Positions 25,560 to 34,566 of a DNA stretch of 64,000 nt are shown here, piece by piece. The translations under genes and the position numbers were made by a program. Each line of letters opens with the position of its first letter. Positions within the stretch are counted from its first letter, which is position 1. The notes beneath the pieces were generated by a model that saw nothing but the letters and a program-made list of their open reading frames with translations, searched no databases and was not told the origin of the DNA. Location of the stretch: NCBI GenBank assembly GCA_003858485.1, contig RQYD01000002.1, forward strand, positions 186,001-250,000, written 5' to 3'. This stretch comes from Clostridiales bacterium COT073_COT-073. GTDB taxonomy: Bacteria; Bacillota; Clostridia; Lachnospirales; Vallitaleaceae.

Positions 25560-27071
25560 ATGAAGCATATATGTATTCTTGAGGGAAAAAATCTATTCAA
25601 AGAATTTCAGGGAAATATGGTTTTAAAAAATGCTTCCCTCCAATGCTTTCCCGGTGAAGGGATTGCCTTGGCAGGAGAAAACGGAGCAGGTAAATCAACA
25701 CTGATGAATATTATTAGCGGAGGTTTAAAACCTACATCCGGAGAAATATTTATAGATGGAAATAAAGTCATTCTAAGCGGGTCTAAACAAGGAAAGCAAT
25801 ATGGAATCTCCTTTGTCCATCAGGAACTTAGCCTATTCAAGGAAATGACGGTTGGAGAAAACATCATGATTGGACGGGAGCCGGGACGAAAAAGATTGAT
25901 TGATCAGCAGAAGCTGCACAAAAAAGCAAAAGAACTTTTAAAAGAAGTTGGATATGAGCACATAGATGTTTATGCACTGGTAAAGAATATTTCACCAGCC
26001 CAAAAGCAGATTACAGAAATCGCAAAAGCCTGGGCAACTACGCCCAGAATATTAATATTTGACGAACCAACTTCCAGTTTAAATAAAAAAGAATCCGAAA
26101 TACTATTTGGTTTTATAAATAGAATAAAAAAAATCGGAATTTGTGTTATTGTAATCAGTCACAGACTAGAAGATATCTTTAGTACCTGTGACAGAGTTTT
26201 GGTTCTAAAGGATGGGGAATTTGTATTTGAAAGTAGCATTGACAAAACATCTCCTGACCAAATTATCAGTCAAATGGTCGGAAGGGAATTTAAAAACATA
26301 TACCCCCCAAAACAACAAAATCTGAATAAAGAAATTGCTTTGGAATTGCGAGAAATCTGCATGGAAAACAAACTAAAAAATATTAATTTCAAGGTCCCCA
26401 AAGGCAGTGTAATAGGCGTAGGAGGCCTGGAGGGACAAGGGCAAAGGGAGTTAAGCAGAAGCCTTTTTGGCATAAAACCATTTACCAGCGGTCATTATCT
26501 GATTCAGGGAAAGGAAGTACAAATAAAAAGCCCTTATGAGGCGGTTAAAAATAAATTAGCTTTTTTATCAGATGACAGAAAAGCCGAAGGACTTTTTATG
26601 CCCCTATCAACTGAAAAAAATGCATGTTCTCTTATTTTAAATAAGCTCTCGCATTCAGGCTTCATCAGTACAGTAAGAATGAAAAATAAAGCACAGAAAA
26701 TTATTTCACAGCTTCATATCAAAGTATCTGATATTAAGCAACCTGTTTCTAATCTGTCCGGTGGTAATCAGCAAAAAATTATATTGTCTAAATGGTTGGA
26801 AACAGAACCAGATGTTTTCATTCTGCATGAACCTACAAGGGGAATTGATGTCCAATCGAAACTGGAAATCTATCAATTGATCCGAAATCTTACAGATAAA
26901 GGAATGAGTGTAATCATATTTACAAGCGATATGTTAGAGTTGATTGGATTGTCAGAGTATATTTATGTTTTGTATGAAGGTGAAATTTCGGGAGAAATTC
27001 CAGGTATCAATGCAACAGAGGAAAAAATTATGAGATTAAGCGCAAAGCACGAAAAGGATGTAAAAAAATGA
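25560..27071 (+). CDS. Sugar ABC transporter ATP-binding protein, double ABC domain (RbsA/MglA type)
   Basis: A 503-residue fusion of two ABC domains, typical of the carbohydrate-uptake type 2 family. Domain 1 has Walker A GENGAGKST and an intact Walker B ILIFDEPTSSL. Its signature region reads NISPAQKQITEIAKA, divergent from LSGGQ. Domain 2 has a degenerate Walker A, GLEGQGQREL, but a good signature LSGGNQQKIILSKWL, as usual for this family. It powers uptake with the two permeases that follow. The stop overlaps the next start by 4 bp (ATGA), so translation is coupled. Confidence 0.95.
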   Translation: MKHICILEGKNLFKEFQGNMVLKNASLQCFPGEGIALAGENGAGKSTLMNIISGGLKPTSGEIFIDGNKVILSGSKQGKQYGISFVHQELSLFKEMTVGENIMIGREPGRKRLIDQQKLHKKAKELLKEVGYEHIDVYALVKNISPAQKQITEIAKAWATTPRILIFDEPTSSLNKKESEILFGFINRIKKIGICVIVISHRLEDIFSTCDRVLVLKDGEFVFESSIDKTSPDQIISQMVGREFKNIYPPKQQNLNKEIALELREICMENKLKNINFKVPKGSVIGVGGLEGQGQRELSRSLFGIKPFTSGHYLIQGKEVQIKSPYEAVKNKLAFLSDDRKAEGLFMPLSTEKNACSLILNKLSHSGFISTVRMKNKAQKIISQLHIKVSDIKQPVSNLSGGNQQKIILSKWLETEPDVFILHEPTRGIDVQSKLEIYQLIRNLTDKGMSVIIFTSDMLELIGLSEYIYVLYEGEISGEIPGINATEEKIMRLSAKHEKDVKK

Positions 27072-28012
27072 CAGGATCAGTAAAATCACACATCAAGCAA
27101 GCTTTTCCGGCAATGGTAATTGTTCTCATTATGGTGATAGGCACAAGTATCGCATCTGAAGGGTTTTTAACCATTCCAAATTTAAGAAATGTAATGACAC
27201 AAACATCTATCCTAATTGTTATCGCCACTGCTCAAAGTTTTGCACTTCTGACTGGCGGAATTGATATGTCAATTAGTTCAGTAATGTCTTTAACCACAAT
27301 TATTACAGCAACTTTTAGTACTCACGGAACATTCGGATTGCTTTCAGCTATATTGCTAAGTATTATTGCTGGAGGACTAATCGGTGCTGTAAATGGCACA
27401 GGGATCTGCTATTATAGGATTCCTGCTATGATAATAACCATCTCAACTCAAGTTTTTGTAAAAGGCATCTGTCTGATCCTTATGCCTAGCTCTGGCGGAA
27501 AAATACATCCCGGATTTGTACGCTTTATGCGCATAAAAATCGGAATGTTTTCTATGCCTTTTATCATCGCAGTATGCTTTTGCATAATCGCATTTTTTAT
27601 CCTGCACTATTCCAGATTTGGAAGAAATCTTTATGCTATCGGAAACAATGAGCTGTATGCAGAGCAGTCAGGAATTAACGTTAAGAACAACATGATAAGT
27701 ATATATATGCTTATCTCAATAACTGCAGTTATGGCTGGCTGGATGTTAGCAGCTCGTATTGCCAGTGGCAATCCGTTAGCTGGAGATAGTTATACTATGG
27801 ATTCTATCGCCGCACCGGTGATCGGTGGAATTTCCATGAACGGAGGACTTGGTACCGTTGTCGGCACTTTTTTAGGCTCTGTCATCTTATCGTTAATTAA
27901 TAATATCATGAACAATCTGGGAATTTCTCCTTATTTTCAATATATTATCAAAGGCTCTCTTCTAATGGTTTCTTTAATGCTTTTTCAATTTAGGAGGAAA
28001 AAAGTACTATGA
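27068..28012 (+). CDS. Sugar ABC transporter permease (RbsC type), first
   Basis: A 314-residue polytopic membrane protein of the BPD_transp_2 family. Signatures include FALLTGGIDMSISSVMSLT and the EAA-like region YTMDSIAAPVIGGISMNGGLGTVVGT. It pairs with the second permease to form the channel for the ribose-type transporter. It overlaps both neighbours by 4 bp. A permease gene pair, rather than one gene used twice, is common for transporters of less usual sugars. Confidence 0.93.
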   Translation: MTGSVKSHIKQAFPAMVIVLIMVIGTSIASEGFLTIPNLRNVMTQTSILIVIATAQSFALLTGGIDMSISSVMSLTTIITATFSTHGTFGLLSAILLSIIAGGLIGAVNGTGICYYRIPAMIITISTQVFVKGICLILMPSSGGKIHPGFVRFMRIKIGMFSMPFIIAVCFCIIAFFILHYSRFGRNLYAIGNNELYAEQSGINVKNNMISIYMLISITAVMAGWMLAARIASGNPLAGDSYTMDSIAAPVIGGISMNGGLGTVVGTFLGSVILSLINNIMNNLGISPYFQYIIKGSLLMVSLMLFQFRRKKVL

Positions 28013-28962
28013 AAAAAATAAAATTTTTGATTAGATACAATGATTTTCCTTTTGGAATATATATTCTTCTGATTCTTATGGTGGCTACTTTTCTTATATT
28101 TACAAAAGGTACGGTTTCGCCTATGCATTTGCTAAATATTGCCAGAGCGGCTTCCCCTCTGGGAATTGTTGCAATCGGACAAACACTTACACTTTTAGTA
28201 GCTGGTTTGGACTTATCCTTAGGCACACAAATGTCACTGGTCAATTTGGTGCTTGCATCAATGATGAATGGAAATAGCGACAAAACTTTTGTGGCGATTC
28301 TGATTTCATTGACTTTGTGTGCTTTTATAGGAATGGTAAACGGAATAGTAATAACCAAATTTAAAATGCAACCATTTTTGGTAACTATGGCGATGTCCTT
28401 GATCATACAGGGAGGTTATTATATTTACACCAAGGGAATCGCCCGTGGCAGTATTGCTAGAGAAATAAGGTATCTTTCTGAGGGATGGATCGGAAATATT
28501 CCAGTTGCTCTAATCCTATGGATCGCTCTATGGCTTATATGCTCTGTAATATTAAAAAAAACAGTATATGGTCAAAAATTATACATGGCCGGAGCTAATA
28601 AAAAAGCCTCTGATTTATCAGGCTTCCGCTCTGACAGAATCATTATCTCAGCCTATGTTTTAGCCGCCTTACTAGCTGGAATTGCTGGCATTCTTTTATC
28701 AGCTTATATTGGTGTAGCTTCTGTAGATATCGGAAACTCTTATACTTTGGATTCCGTGGCAGCCTCTGTAATCGGTGGTACATCTTTTTTAGGAGGAGTC
28801 GGAAGTTTGGAAGGAACTTTTCCAGGTGTGCTGATTATCACTATTCTTTCCAGCTTGATGACAATTATCGGAATATCAGAAGCAGGAAAATTTATTTGTC
28901 AAGGAACTATAATTGCTGTAATGGTAGCATTAAGTCAACTTCGTACAAAAGAAAGAAGGTAA
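28009..28962 (+). CDS. Sugar ABC transporter permease (RbsC type), second
   Basis: A 317-residue BPD_transp_2 permease with the same layout: TLTLLVAGLDLSLGTQMSL near the N-terminus and YTLDSVAASVIGGTSFLGGVGSLEGT near the C-terminus. Paralogous to the upstream gene and overlapping it by 4 bp. An AGGAGGAAA site precedes the start within the previous gene. The phosphotriesterase-like gene follows 3 bp after its stop, so the operon continues. Confidence 0.93.
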   Translation: MKKIKFLIRYNDFPFGIYILLILMVATFLIFTKGTVSPMHLLNIARAASPLGIVAIGQTLTLLVAGLDLSLGTQMSLVNLVLASMMNGNSDKTFVAILISLTLCAFIGMVNGIVITKFKMQPFLVTMAMSLIIQGGYYIYTKGIARGSIAREIRYLSEGWIGNIPVALILWIALWLICSVILKKTVYGQKLYMAGANKKASDLSGFRSDRIIISAYVLAALLAGIAGILLSAYIGVASVDIGNSYTLDSVAASVIGGTSFLGGVGSLEGTFPGVLIITILSSLMTIIGISEAGKFICQGTIIAVMVALSQLRTKERR

Positions 28963-28965
28963 AAA

Positions 28966-29943
28966 ATGAGATTTATAAGAACAATGACAGGCGATATTTC
29001 ACCAGAGCAATTGGGATTTACTTATGCACATGAACATATTGTCTGTCGCCCACCCTATTGGCTGGAAAAAGGACAAGATGATTTGATTTTGGATGATGTA
29101 AATAAAAGTGAAAAAGAAGTACTTTTGGCAAAACAAGCTGGTGTAGATACTATCGTTGATGCAACCGCAATTGACTATGGAAGATGTCCTCAAGACATAT
29201 ATCATATCGCTGTCAATACCGGAATGCAGATCATCGGAACAGCCGGGTTTAACAAAAGTTTCCTATGGAGCGCTAAAATACCCGGTGAAAACAAAACATT
29301 TTCTGACTGGATTGAATGCGCAGATATTCAAGAATTAACAAATTTTGTTATTGATGAAGTAGAAAAAGGAATGCAGGGAACTGCTATCAAAGCCGGACAA
29401 GTTAAATTCGGAACTGGTTATAATAGTATTTCTCCACTTGAAATCAAAACAATAAGAGCAGTCTGCAGAGCACATCTGATGACAGGTGCTCCTATTCATT
29501 CCCATACAGAAGCAGGAACAATGGCATTGCATCAAATTAAATACTTAAAAGAAGAAGGAGTTGATTTACACCATGTTAGTTTTGGACATATGGATAGAAA
29601 TCCAGACACATATTATCACTGCTTGATTGCCGATACCGGAGCCTTTTTGTGTTTTGACGGAATCGCCAAGATAAAATACGCTCCCGAATCGACACGAATC
29701 AATTGTATATTAGAACTGGCTAAAAGAGGATATCAGAAACAGATACTAGTGAGTGGAGATACCGCCAGAAAAAGTTACTATCGTTCTTATACCCACGCAT
29801 TAGGCTTACCCTATATCAAAGAAGAATGGTGCAGCAGATTAGAAATAGAGGCAGAACAGAACGGCCTGAATGGGCAAGCTTTAATAGAAGATATATTTAT
29901 AAATAATCCACGAGAATGTTTTGAATTTAAGGAGTTGAGATAA
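28966..29943 (+). CDS. Phosphotriesterase-family metal hydrolase (probable lactonase)
   Basis: A 325-residue amidohydrolase-superfamily barrel of the PTE/Php branch. It shows the HxH metal pair in YAHEHIVCRP, a probable bridging lysine region AGQVKFGTGYN, histidines in GAPIHSHTEAGT and VSFGHMDRNPD, and the aspartate in ILVSGDTARKSYY. Bacterial PTE homologues next to sugar kinases and transporters are often lactonases, including of phosphorylated sugar lactones. In this operon it may open a lactone or amide of the imported compound. True phosphotriesterase activity is not implied. Confidence 0.87.
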   Translation: MRFIRTMTGDISPEQLGFTYAHEHIVCRPPYWLEKGQDDLILDDVNKSEKEVLLAKQAGVDTIVDATAIDYGRCPQDIYHIAVNTGMQIIGTAGFNKSFLWSAKIPGENKTFSDWIECADIQELTNFVIDEVEKGMQGTAIKAGQVKFGTGYNSISPLEIKTIRAVCRAHLMTGAPIHSHTEAGTMALHQIKYLKEEGVDLHHVSFGHMDRNPDTYYHCLIADTGAFLCFDGIAKIKYAPESTRINCILELAKRGYQKQILVSGDTARKSYYRSYTHALGLPYIKEEWCSRLEIEAEQNGLNGQALIEDIFINNPRECFEFKELR

Positions 29944-29946
29944 AAA

Positions 29947-30675
29947 TTGAAACTGGAAGATTTATACCAAAAAGAAATAACAAAAGTAAATTGTCAAAAT
30001 ATAGTAGCTCTACTTCCTATAGGTGCAATCGAAGTTCATGGCGAACATCTTCCTTTGGGAACAGATAATTTTCTTGCAGTAAAGCTGGCAGAAAAAATAG
30101 AGTATAGTTTGGGCAATGAAAAAGCATTAGTATTACCGCTTATTCCCTATGGACAGGTATGGTCTCTAAAAGAAGCTCCCGGAAGCATTCATATCGCCGA
30201 AGATATATTAAGCGAATATATTGCGATGATATCTGAATCAATCGCCAGAATGAAAATCAAAAAATTAGCCATCATTAATTCCCATGTAGGAAATATAGGT
30301 GCAATACGAAAGGCCGCACGAAAACTTTATGAGCAAAACATCATCCAAGCTTTTTATTTTACATATCCTGGCACTTTTCACGAAATAGAAAAAGTATGCG
30401 AGTCACCTTTACCCCACCCGGGATATTTTCATGCCTGTGAGATAGAAACCTCCTATATGCTTTATTTATGTGAAGAAAAGGTAAAAATGGAAAAAGCTAT
30501 ATGTCAATACCCGAACTTTCCACCAGATTTTGATTATACTCCGATACCATGGACTAAAATCATGGATACTGCGGTGTTAGGAGATGCAGCAAAAGCTACA
30601 AAGGAAAAGGGGAAATTTATTCTGGATGCATGCGTCGAAAGAATCGTTTCCATACTTAGGAGTGAAAAAACATGA
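29947..30675 (+). CDS. Creatininase-family amidohydrolase
   Basis: A 242-residue protein with the creatininase fold signatures VALLPIGAIEVHGEHLPLGTDN (Glu, His and Asp metal ligands) and HACEIETSYML. The family NxHGGN block is altered to NSHVGN. Known members hydrolyse cyclic amides such as creatinine or act in cofactor and amide metabolism. The frame begins at a TTG (29947) with AAGGAG 12 bases upstream, and no ATG fits better. The stop overlaps the kinase start by 4 bp. Substrate unknown; the combination with PTE suggests sequential ring-opening or amide hydrolysis. Confidence 0.85.
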   Translation: MKLEDLYQKEITKVNCQNIVALLPIGAIEVHGEHLPLGTDNFLAVKLAEKIEYSLGNEKALVLPLIPYGQVWSLKEAPGSIHIAEDILSEYIAMISESIARMKIKKLAIINSHVGNIGAIRKAARKLYEQNIIQAFYFTYPGTFHEIEKVCESPLPHPGYFHACEIETSYMLYLCEEKVKMEKAICQYPNFPPDFDYTPIPWTKIMDTAVLGDAAKATKEKGKFILDACVERIVSILRSEKT

Positions 30676-32171
30676 AAATATTAGCATTGGATCTTGGAAC
30701 TTCGCAACTGAAGGCGCTGATAATGAACGAAAATAAAGAAGTAGAAATTGTTATCACAGAAAGATACCCGACTTATTTTTCTGCTAATGGCCATGTACAG
30801 CAACAACCTGAAGATTGGGAAACTGCATTAGCCTGCGCTATGAAACGATTAAAAAAAGAAGGTTTTTTATCAGAAGTAACTGCCATTTCTTTTTCCGGAC
30901 ATATGAGCGGACTTGTGGCGATGTCCCGTGAAAAGGTTTCCCTTTATCCTTGCATCACCTTGTCTGATACCAGAAGCGAAGTTGAGTGTAAAATTTTAAG
31001 AAAAAAGGTTGGCAAAAAAGTCGCGGAAATGACCGGAAACCCTATTATAAATGCATTTATACTGCCTAAATTATTGTGGTTAAAAAGAAACGAACCGGAA
31101 ATATACCGAAAAATGGATCACTGGATACTACCCAAAGATTATCTCAGAATGCTTTTTACTGAAACCCTGGAAACCGATTACACAGATGCATATAATTCTT
31201 TGTGTATTAATCCGATTTCCGCCAATTGGGAGGAAAGCATTATTGAAAACGCAGAATTAGAAGGAAATAAATTTCCAAAAGTTGTATCACCTTGGCATTA
31301 TTCGGAAACAATTTCGCCTAATGCCGCCAAGAAGTTTGGGCTCTCCAAGGATGTCAAAATTTTTACAGGAGCTGCTGATATGGCATGCAGCGCCCTAGGA
31401 AGCGGATTATTTCATCCTGGCGATACCGCCTTAACACTTGGTACATCTGCAACATTTCTGGCAATGCTCCCAGAACTGGATAACCACTTAGAAAATTTGT
31501 TTGGCAAAGTAACTTTCCACCTTCATGCAATTCCAGGGAAAATCTATGCTCTGGGTTCACACTTTAATGGAGGATTAGTATTAAATTGGTTTTCTGATAT
31601 TTTCACCGAAAATCCCAAAAATGATTATCAGGAAATTCTAAAAATCGCAGAAAAGGCACAAAAAATTCCAACTGGCAGCAATGGGATATTAACGCTTCCT
31701 TTTTTAAGCGGAAGTGGTACACCATATTTTTCATCAAGCGATTGCTATTCTGTGTATGGTGTAACCACACAGACCAAAAAGGAGCACTTTTTCAGAAGTA
31801 TGCTTGAGGGAACCGCATATAATATCAAGGAAAGTTTACTTTGTTTTGAAGCCATCCTGCAACGAAAAGACTGGAAAATTCTACTTGGGGGAGGAGGTTG
31901 TAATATTTCTTTATGGTGTCAAATTATTTCTGAAGTGTTAAATCAACCTCTATATAAAATAGAAAACAAAGATGCTTCTGCAATCGGAGCCGCACTCATT
32001 GCCAGATACGGAACAGTGGGAACGGATGATATATGTGAAGATGTACAAGAAATAGTTGAAATAGAAAAAATCTATATACCTGATAAGACCAATAGCGAAA
32101 TCTATTTTAAGGAATTTGAAAGATATAATAAATTATATCAAAGTTTGAAAAATATGAAGGAACAATACTAA
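30672..32171 (+). CDS. FGGY-family carbohydrate kinase (xylulokinase-like)
   Basis: A 499-residue two-domain sugar kinase. The N-terminal phosphate loop is LDLGTSQLKALIM, SFSGHMSGLV lies near residue 80, and the C-terminal domain holds TLGTSATFLAM, GLVLNWFSDIF, LPFLSGSGTPYF and the adenosine motif LLGGGGCNISLWCQI. FGGY kinases phosphorylate ketoses, pentitols and similar C3-C7 sugars. It overlaps the previous gene by 4 bp and is followed by a hydrolase. It would commit the transporter's substrate to catabolism; no downstream aldolase or epimerase is present in the operon. Confidence 0.92.
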   Translation: MKILALDLGTSQLKALIMNENKEVEIVITERYPTYFSANGHVQQQPEDWETALACAMKRLKKEGFLSEVTAISFSGHMSGLVAMSREKVSLYPCITLSDTRSEVECKILRKKVGKKVAEMTGNPIINAFILPKLLWLKRNEPEIYRKMDHWILPKDYLRMLFTETLETDYTDAYNSLCINPISANWEESIIENAELEGNKFPKVVSPWHYSETISPNAAKKFGLSKDVKIFTGAADMACSALGSGLFHPGDTALTLGTSATFLAMLPELDNHLENLFGKVTFHLHAIPGKIYALGSHFNGGLVLNWFSDIFTENPKNDYQEILKIAEKAQKIPTGSNGILTLPFLSGSGTPYFSSSDCYSVYGVTTQTKKEHFFRSMLEGTAYNIKESLLCFEAILQRKDWKILLGGGGCNISLWCQIISEVLNQPLYKIENKDASAIGAALIARYGTVGTDDICEDVQEIVEIEKIYIPDKTNSEIYFKEFERYNKLYQSLKNMKEQY

Positions 32172-32208
32172 ATCATTAAATAAATGCTCAAAGGAGAAAT
32201 TGGTAAAT

Positions 32209-32958
32209 ATGAAAATAAGTGACCGAATTCACATTTTAACTTCTGGAAAAGACGGAATAGGAATGAATAACGGACCAGATGCCACTGTTTATCTAATTAA
32301 TGGTGGAGAAGAATGTGCCATCATCGATGCAGGTTATGGCGATTCCACAGAAGCTATTCTTAATGAAATTCAAAAAGACGGCATTGACAAAAATCGAATT
32401 AAAAAAATCTTTTTAACTCACGCGCATGCTGATCATTCGGGAGGAATTCATAACCTTTCCTTGGCTTTATCCACTGAAGTCTTCGCAGCAAAAGAAACCG
32501 CACAAGCAATTACAGAAGGAAATGAACAATTTATGTCCATTGACAAAGCCAAGCAATGTGGAATGTTTTCAAAAGAATTTAAATTTCAGAGGCATAATGT
32601 TAACGAAATAAATCTTTCTGCTGATATCAGGATAGGAGATATCATACTGCATGCTCTTTTAACCGAAGGGCACTCAAATGGCCATCTCGTTTATTGGTCT
32701 GATATTAATGGAAAAAGATGTCTTTTTTCAGGGGATTCTATCTTTTATCACGGAAAAATATCTTTACTGTCTACCTGGGATTGTAGTATTGTTAAGTACA
32801 GAGATACCATAAACTGTCTCGCCGAATTAAATATAGATGGATTATTCCCTGCACATGGTTGTTTTACTCTAACCTGTGGCTCTGCCCATATTCAACGATC
32901 ACTTCATTATTTTAAAAACCTGGAAATCCCTCCAAATTACAATGAAGATCTCTGGTAA
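32209..32958 (+). CDS. Metallo-beta-lactamase-fold hydrolase
   Basis: About 249 residues. The complete MBL metal set is visible: THAHADHSGG (HxHxDH), the GHSNGHLVYW histidine, FSGDSIFYHG with the bridging Asp, and a final histidine in FPAHGC. The family includes lactonases, glyoxalases and phosphodiesterases. It is the last gene of the plus-strand operon and could be a second lactonase. I use the ATG at 32209; a TTG at 32200 lies too near AAGGAG (32191-32196). I see no strong terminator behind it. Confidence 0.9.
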   Translation: MKISDRIHILTSGKDGIGMNNGPDATVYLINGGEECAIIDAGYGDSTEAILNEIQKDGIDKNRIKKIFLTHAHADHSGGIHNLSLALSTEVFAAKETAQAITEGNEQFMSIDKAKQCGMFSKEFKFQRHNVNEINLSADIRIGDIILHALLTEGHSNGHLVYWSDINGKRCLFSGDSIFYHGKISLLSTWDCSIVKYRDTINCLAELNIDGLFPAHGCFTLTCGSAHIQRSLHYFKNLEIPPNYNEDLW

Positions 32959-33014
32959 ATCCTTTTCATCTCCTCCGCTACCATTTAGGATACAAAAAGA
33001 GAAGTGTCCGCTAA

Positions 33015-33497
33015 TTACTCTATAGTTTTAGTTTGTCTTTGACGCAGCTGGGCAAGGATAGAAGCCTTGTCCACTTTCTTTTGCAATTTTCCTGCAATAG
33101 AGTCTGCATTGGTTTCTTTTATTGTGCTTGGATAATCCTTTTCAAACTGAATCGGAAGTTCTTTTGTTTCCTGCTCTCCTTGTTCCGTATGTTTATAAAG
33201 TTGCTCAAACCGTCCGTCCTCCATAACATTTTCTATAAATGTCTGAGATACCTCTGAAAGAGCAGTCCAGTCGCCATATAAATCGATTACAGCTTTCTGT
33301 TCTTGTTCGATAGTGATAGGTGTTCCTCTTTTTTTATGTTCGTTCAGAATTCCCAACACATCAGACAAATCATCTTTATATTGTCTTCCAGACTGCAGTT
33401 TCATGGCGATTAAGTATTCTGCCGCCACATTGCGGAACGATAGGACATTAGAATAGGACTTGTCTTTTATAAATTCAAAACTACGTTCAGATGACAT
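33015..33497 (-). pseudogene. C-terminal part of a DUF6036-like nucleotidyltransferase-type protein (N-terminally truncated)
   Basis: 160 codons. The core AAEYLIAMKLQSGRQYKDDL followed by SDVLGIL, then IDLYGDWTALSE and the Glu/Lys-rich tail, is what I recall for the C-terminal half of DUF6036-type proteins. These are nucleotidyltransferase-like and often linked to toxin-antitoxin or mobile loci. Full-length relatives have roughly 100 more residues at the front with a GG...D nucleotidyltransferase site, absent here. The ATG overlaps the preceding fragment's stop. Family naming is from memory and should be treated as tentative. Confidence 0.5.
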
Positions 33498-33714
33498 TTC
33501 GCACCTCGCTTTCTACGGTGTTAAACCGCATAAACTCGGGGATAGCCGTTTTCACCACTTCTTTCAGAATGATATCATTTCTGGTTGCAACAGACAGCGC
33601 CCGAAGACTGGCAGGATAAATCGGTTTTTCCAGTCTACATCGCCGGAGGTCGTCGTATTCACTATCCAGCGGCACATTGTTTTCACGGCTGATATAGTCC
33701 AACATAGCAAACAA
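33487..33714 (-). pseudogene. 5'-truncated gene of unknown family upstream of the DUF6036-like fragment
   Basis: The reading frame encodes LDYISRENNVPLDSEYDDLR, then KPIYPASLRAL and a final EFMRFNTVESEVRNVI. It stays open back to a stop near 33765 without any ATG and merges with the region of the glnQ terminator, so its 5' end appears missing. It overlaps the next fragment by 11 bases, as natural coupled genes do. I do not recognise the family. The pair looks like the residue of a larger inserted or deleted locus. Confidence 0.4.
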
Positions 33715-33750
33715 AAAACGGAACTGTCCGCAACAGACATTTCCGTTTTT
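33713..33750 (-). terminator. Terminator after glnQ
   Basis: Arms 33719-33728 (CGGAACTGTC) and 33736-33745 (GACATTTCCG) pair with one mismatch around a 7-nt loop. Read on the minus strand the stem ends in TTTTTT. It lies about 25 bp after the glnQ stop; the plus strand also has a T-run. Confidence 0.65.
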
Positions 33751-33771
33751 ATAATTCCATTTTTTAACTGC

Positions 33772-34566
33772 CTATAACACCTTTGATAAGAAGTTTTTCG
33801 TTCTTTCTTCCTTGGGGTTATCAAACACTTCTGCCGGGGTACCACTTTCAATAATAACTCCTTCATCCATAAACAGCACCCGGTCAGCTGCGTTTTTAGC
33901 AAAACCCATTTCATGAGAAACAATTACCATGGTCATGCCATCATTAGCCAACTCTTGCATTAATTTCAAAACATCACCAACCATCTCCGGATCAAGTGCC
34001 GAAGTCGGCTCATCAAACAGCATCACATCCGGCTGCATGGCCAGTGCTCTGGCAATGGCAATTCTCTGTTTTTGGCCACCGGATAAAGTGTTGGGATAAG
34101 CATGTTTTTTTTCGGTTAAACCAATTTGTTCTAAGAGCTTGTCTGCTCTGTCTTCTGCTTCAGCCGCCGATAAACCCAAAAGTTTTATGGGTGCCAGGGT
34201 AATATTTTCCAGCACTGTTTTATGCGGAAATAAATTAAAGTGTTGAAAGACCATGCCAATTTTTTGACGATGTTTATCCAAGTTGATATCATCTGCTAAA
34301 AGTTCATTGCCTTCAAACACAATTGAGCCGCTTTCCGGTTTTTCCAGTAAATTCAGGCAACGCAAAAAAGTGCTTTTACCCGATCCGCTTGGCCCAATCA
34401 CAAACACCACTTCACCCTTACGAATTTCTTCGGAAACTCCCCGTAAAACATGAAGCTTGCCAAAATGTTTTTGCAAATTCCGAACGGACAGCAATACTTC
34501 GCCTTTCTCTGGATAAGACATACCGGCCGCTTGATTCGTTTGATTTTTCATAGCACTATCTAACAT
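33772..34566 (-). CDS. glnQ: Polar amino-acid ABC transporter ATP-binding protein (GlnQ/HisP type)
   Basis: About 264 residues. Walker [11 protein letters not shown]-loop [20 protein letters not shown], signature [15 protein letters not shown] and Walker [15 protein letters not shown] are all intact. The longer than usual N-terminus (about 25 residues before [12 protein letters not shown]) overlaps the permease gene end, and I take the ATG at 34566 adjoining a GTG. It energises uptake of a polar amino acid. Last gene of a binding protein-permease-ATPase operon. Confidence 0.93.
   Translation of the reverse strand: MLDSAMKNQTNQAAGMSYPEKGEVLLSVRNLQKHFGKLHVLRGVSEEIRKGEVVFVIGPSGSGKSTFLRCLNLLEKPESGSIVFEGNELLADDINLDKHRQKIGMVFQHFNLFPHKTVLENITLAPIKLLGLSAAEAEDRADKLLEQIGLTEKKHAYPNTLSGGQKQRIAIARALAMQPDVMLFDEPTSALDPEMVGDVLKLMQELANDGMTMVIVSHEMGFAKNAADRVLFMDEGVIIESGTPAEVFDNPKEERTKNFLSKVL

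Noticed and set aside
28966-29943. True organophosphate phosphotriesterase
   Set aside because: Only the fold and metal ligands are visible; the sugar-operon context favours a lactonase-like role.
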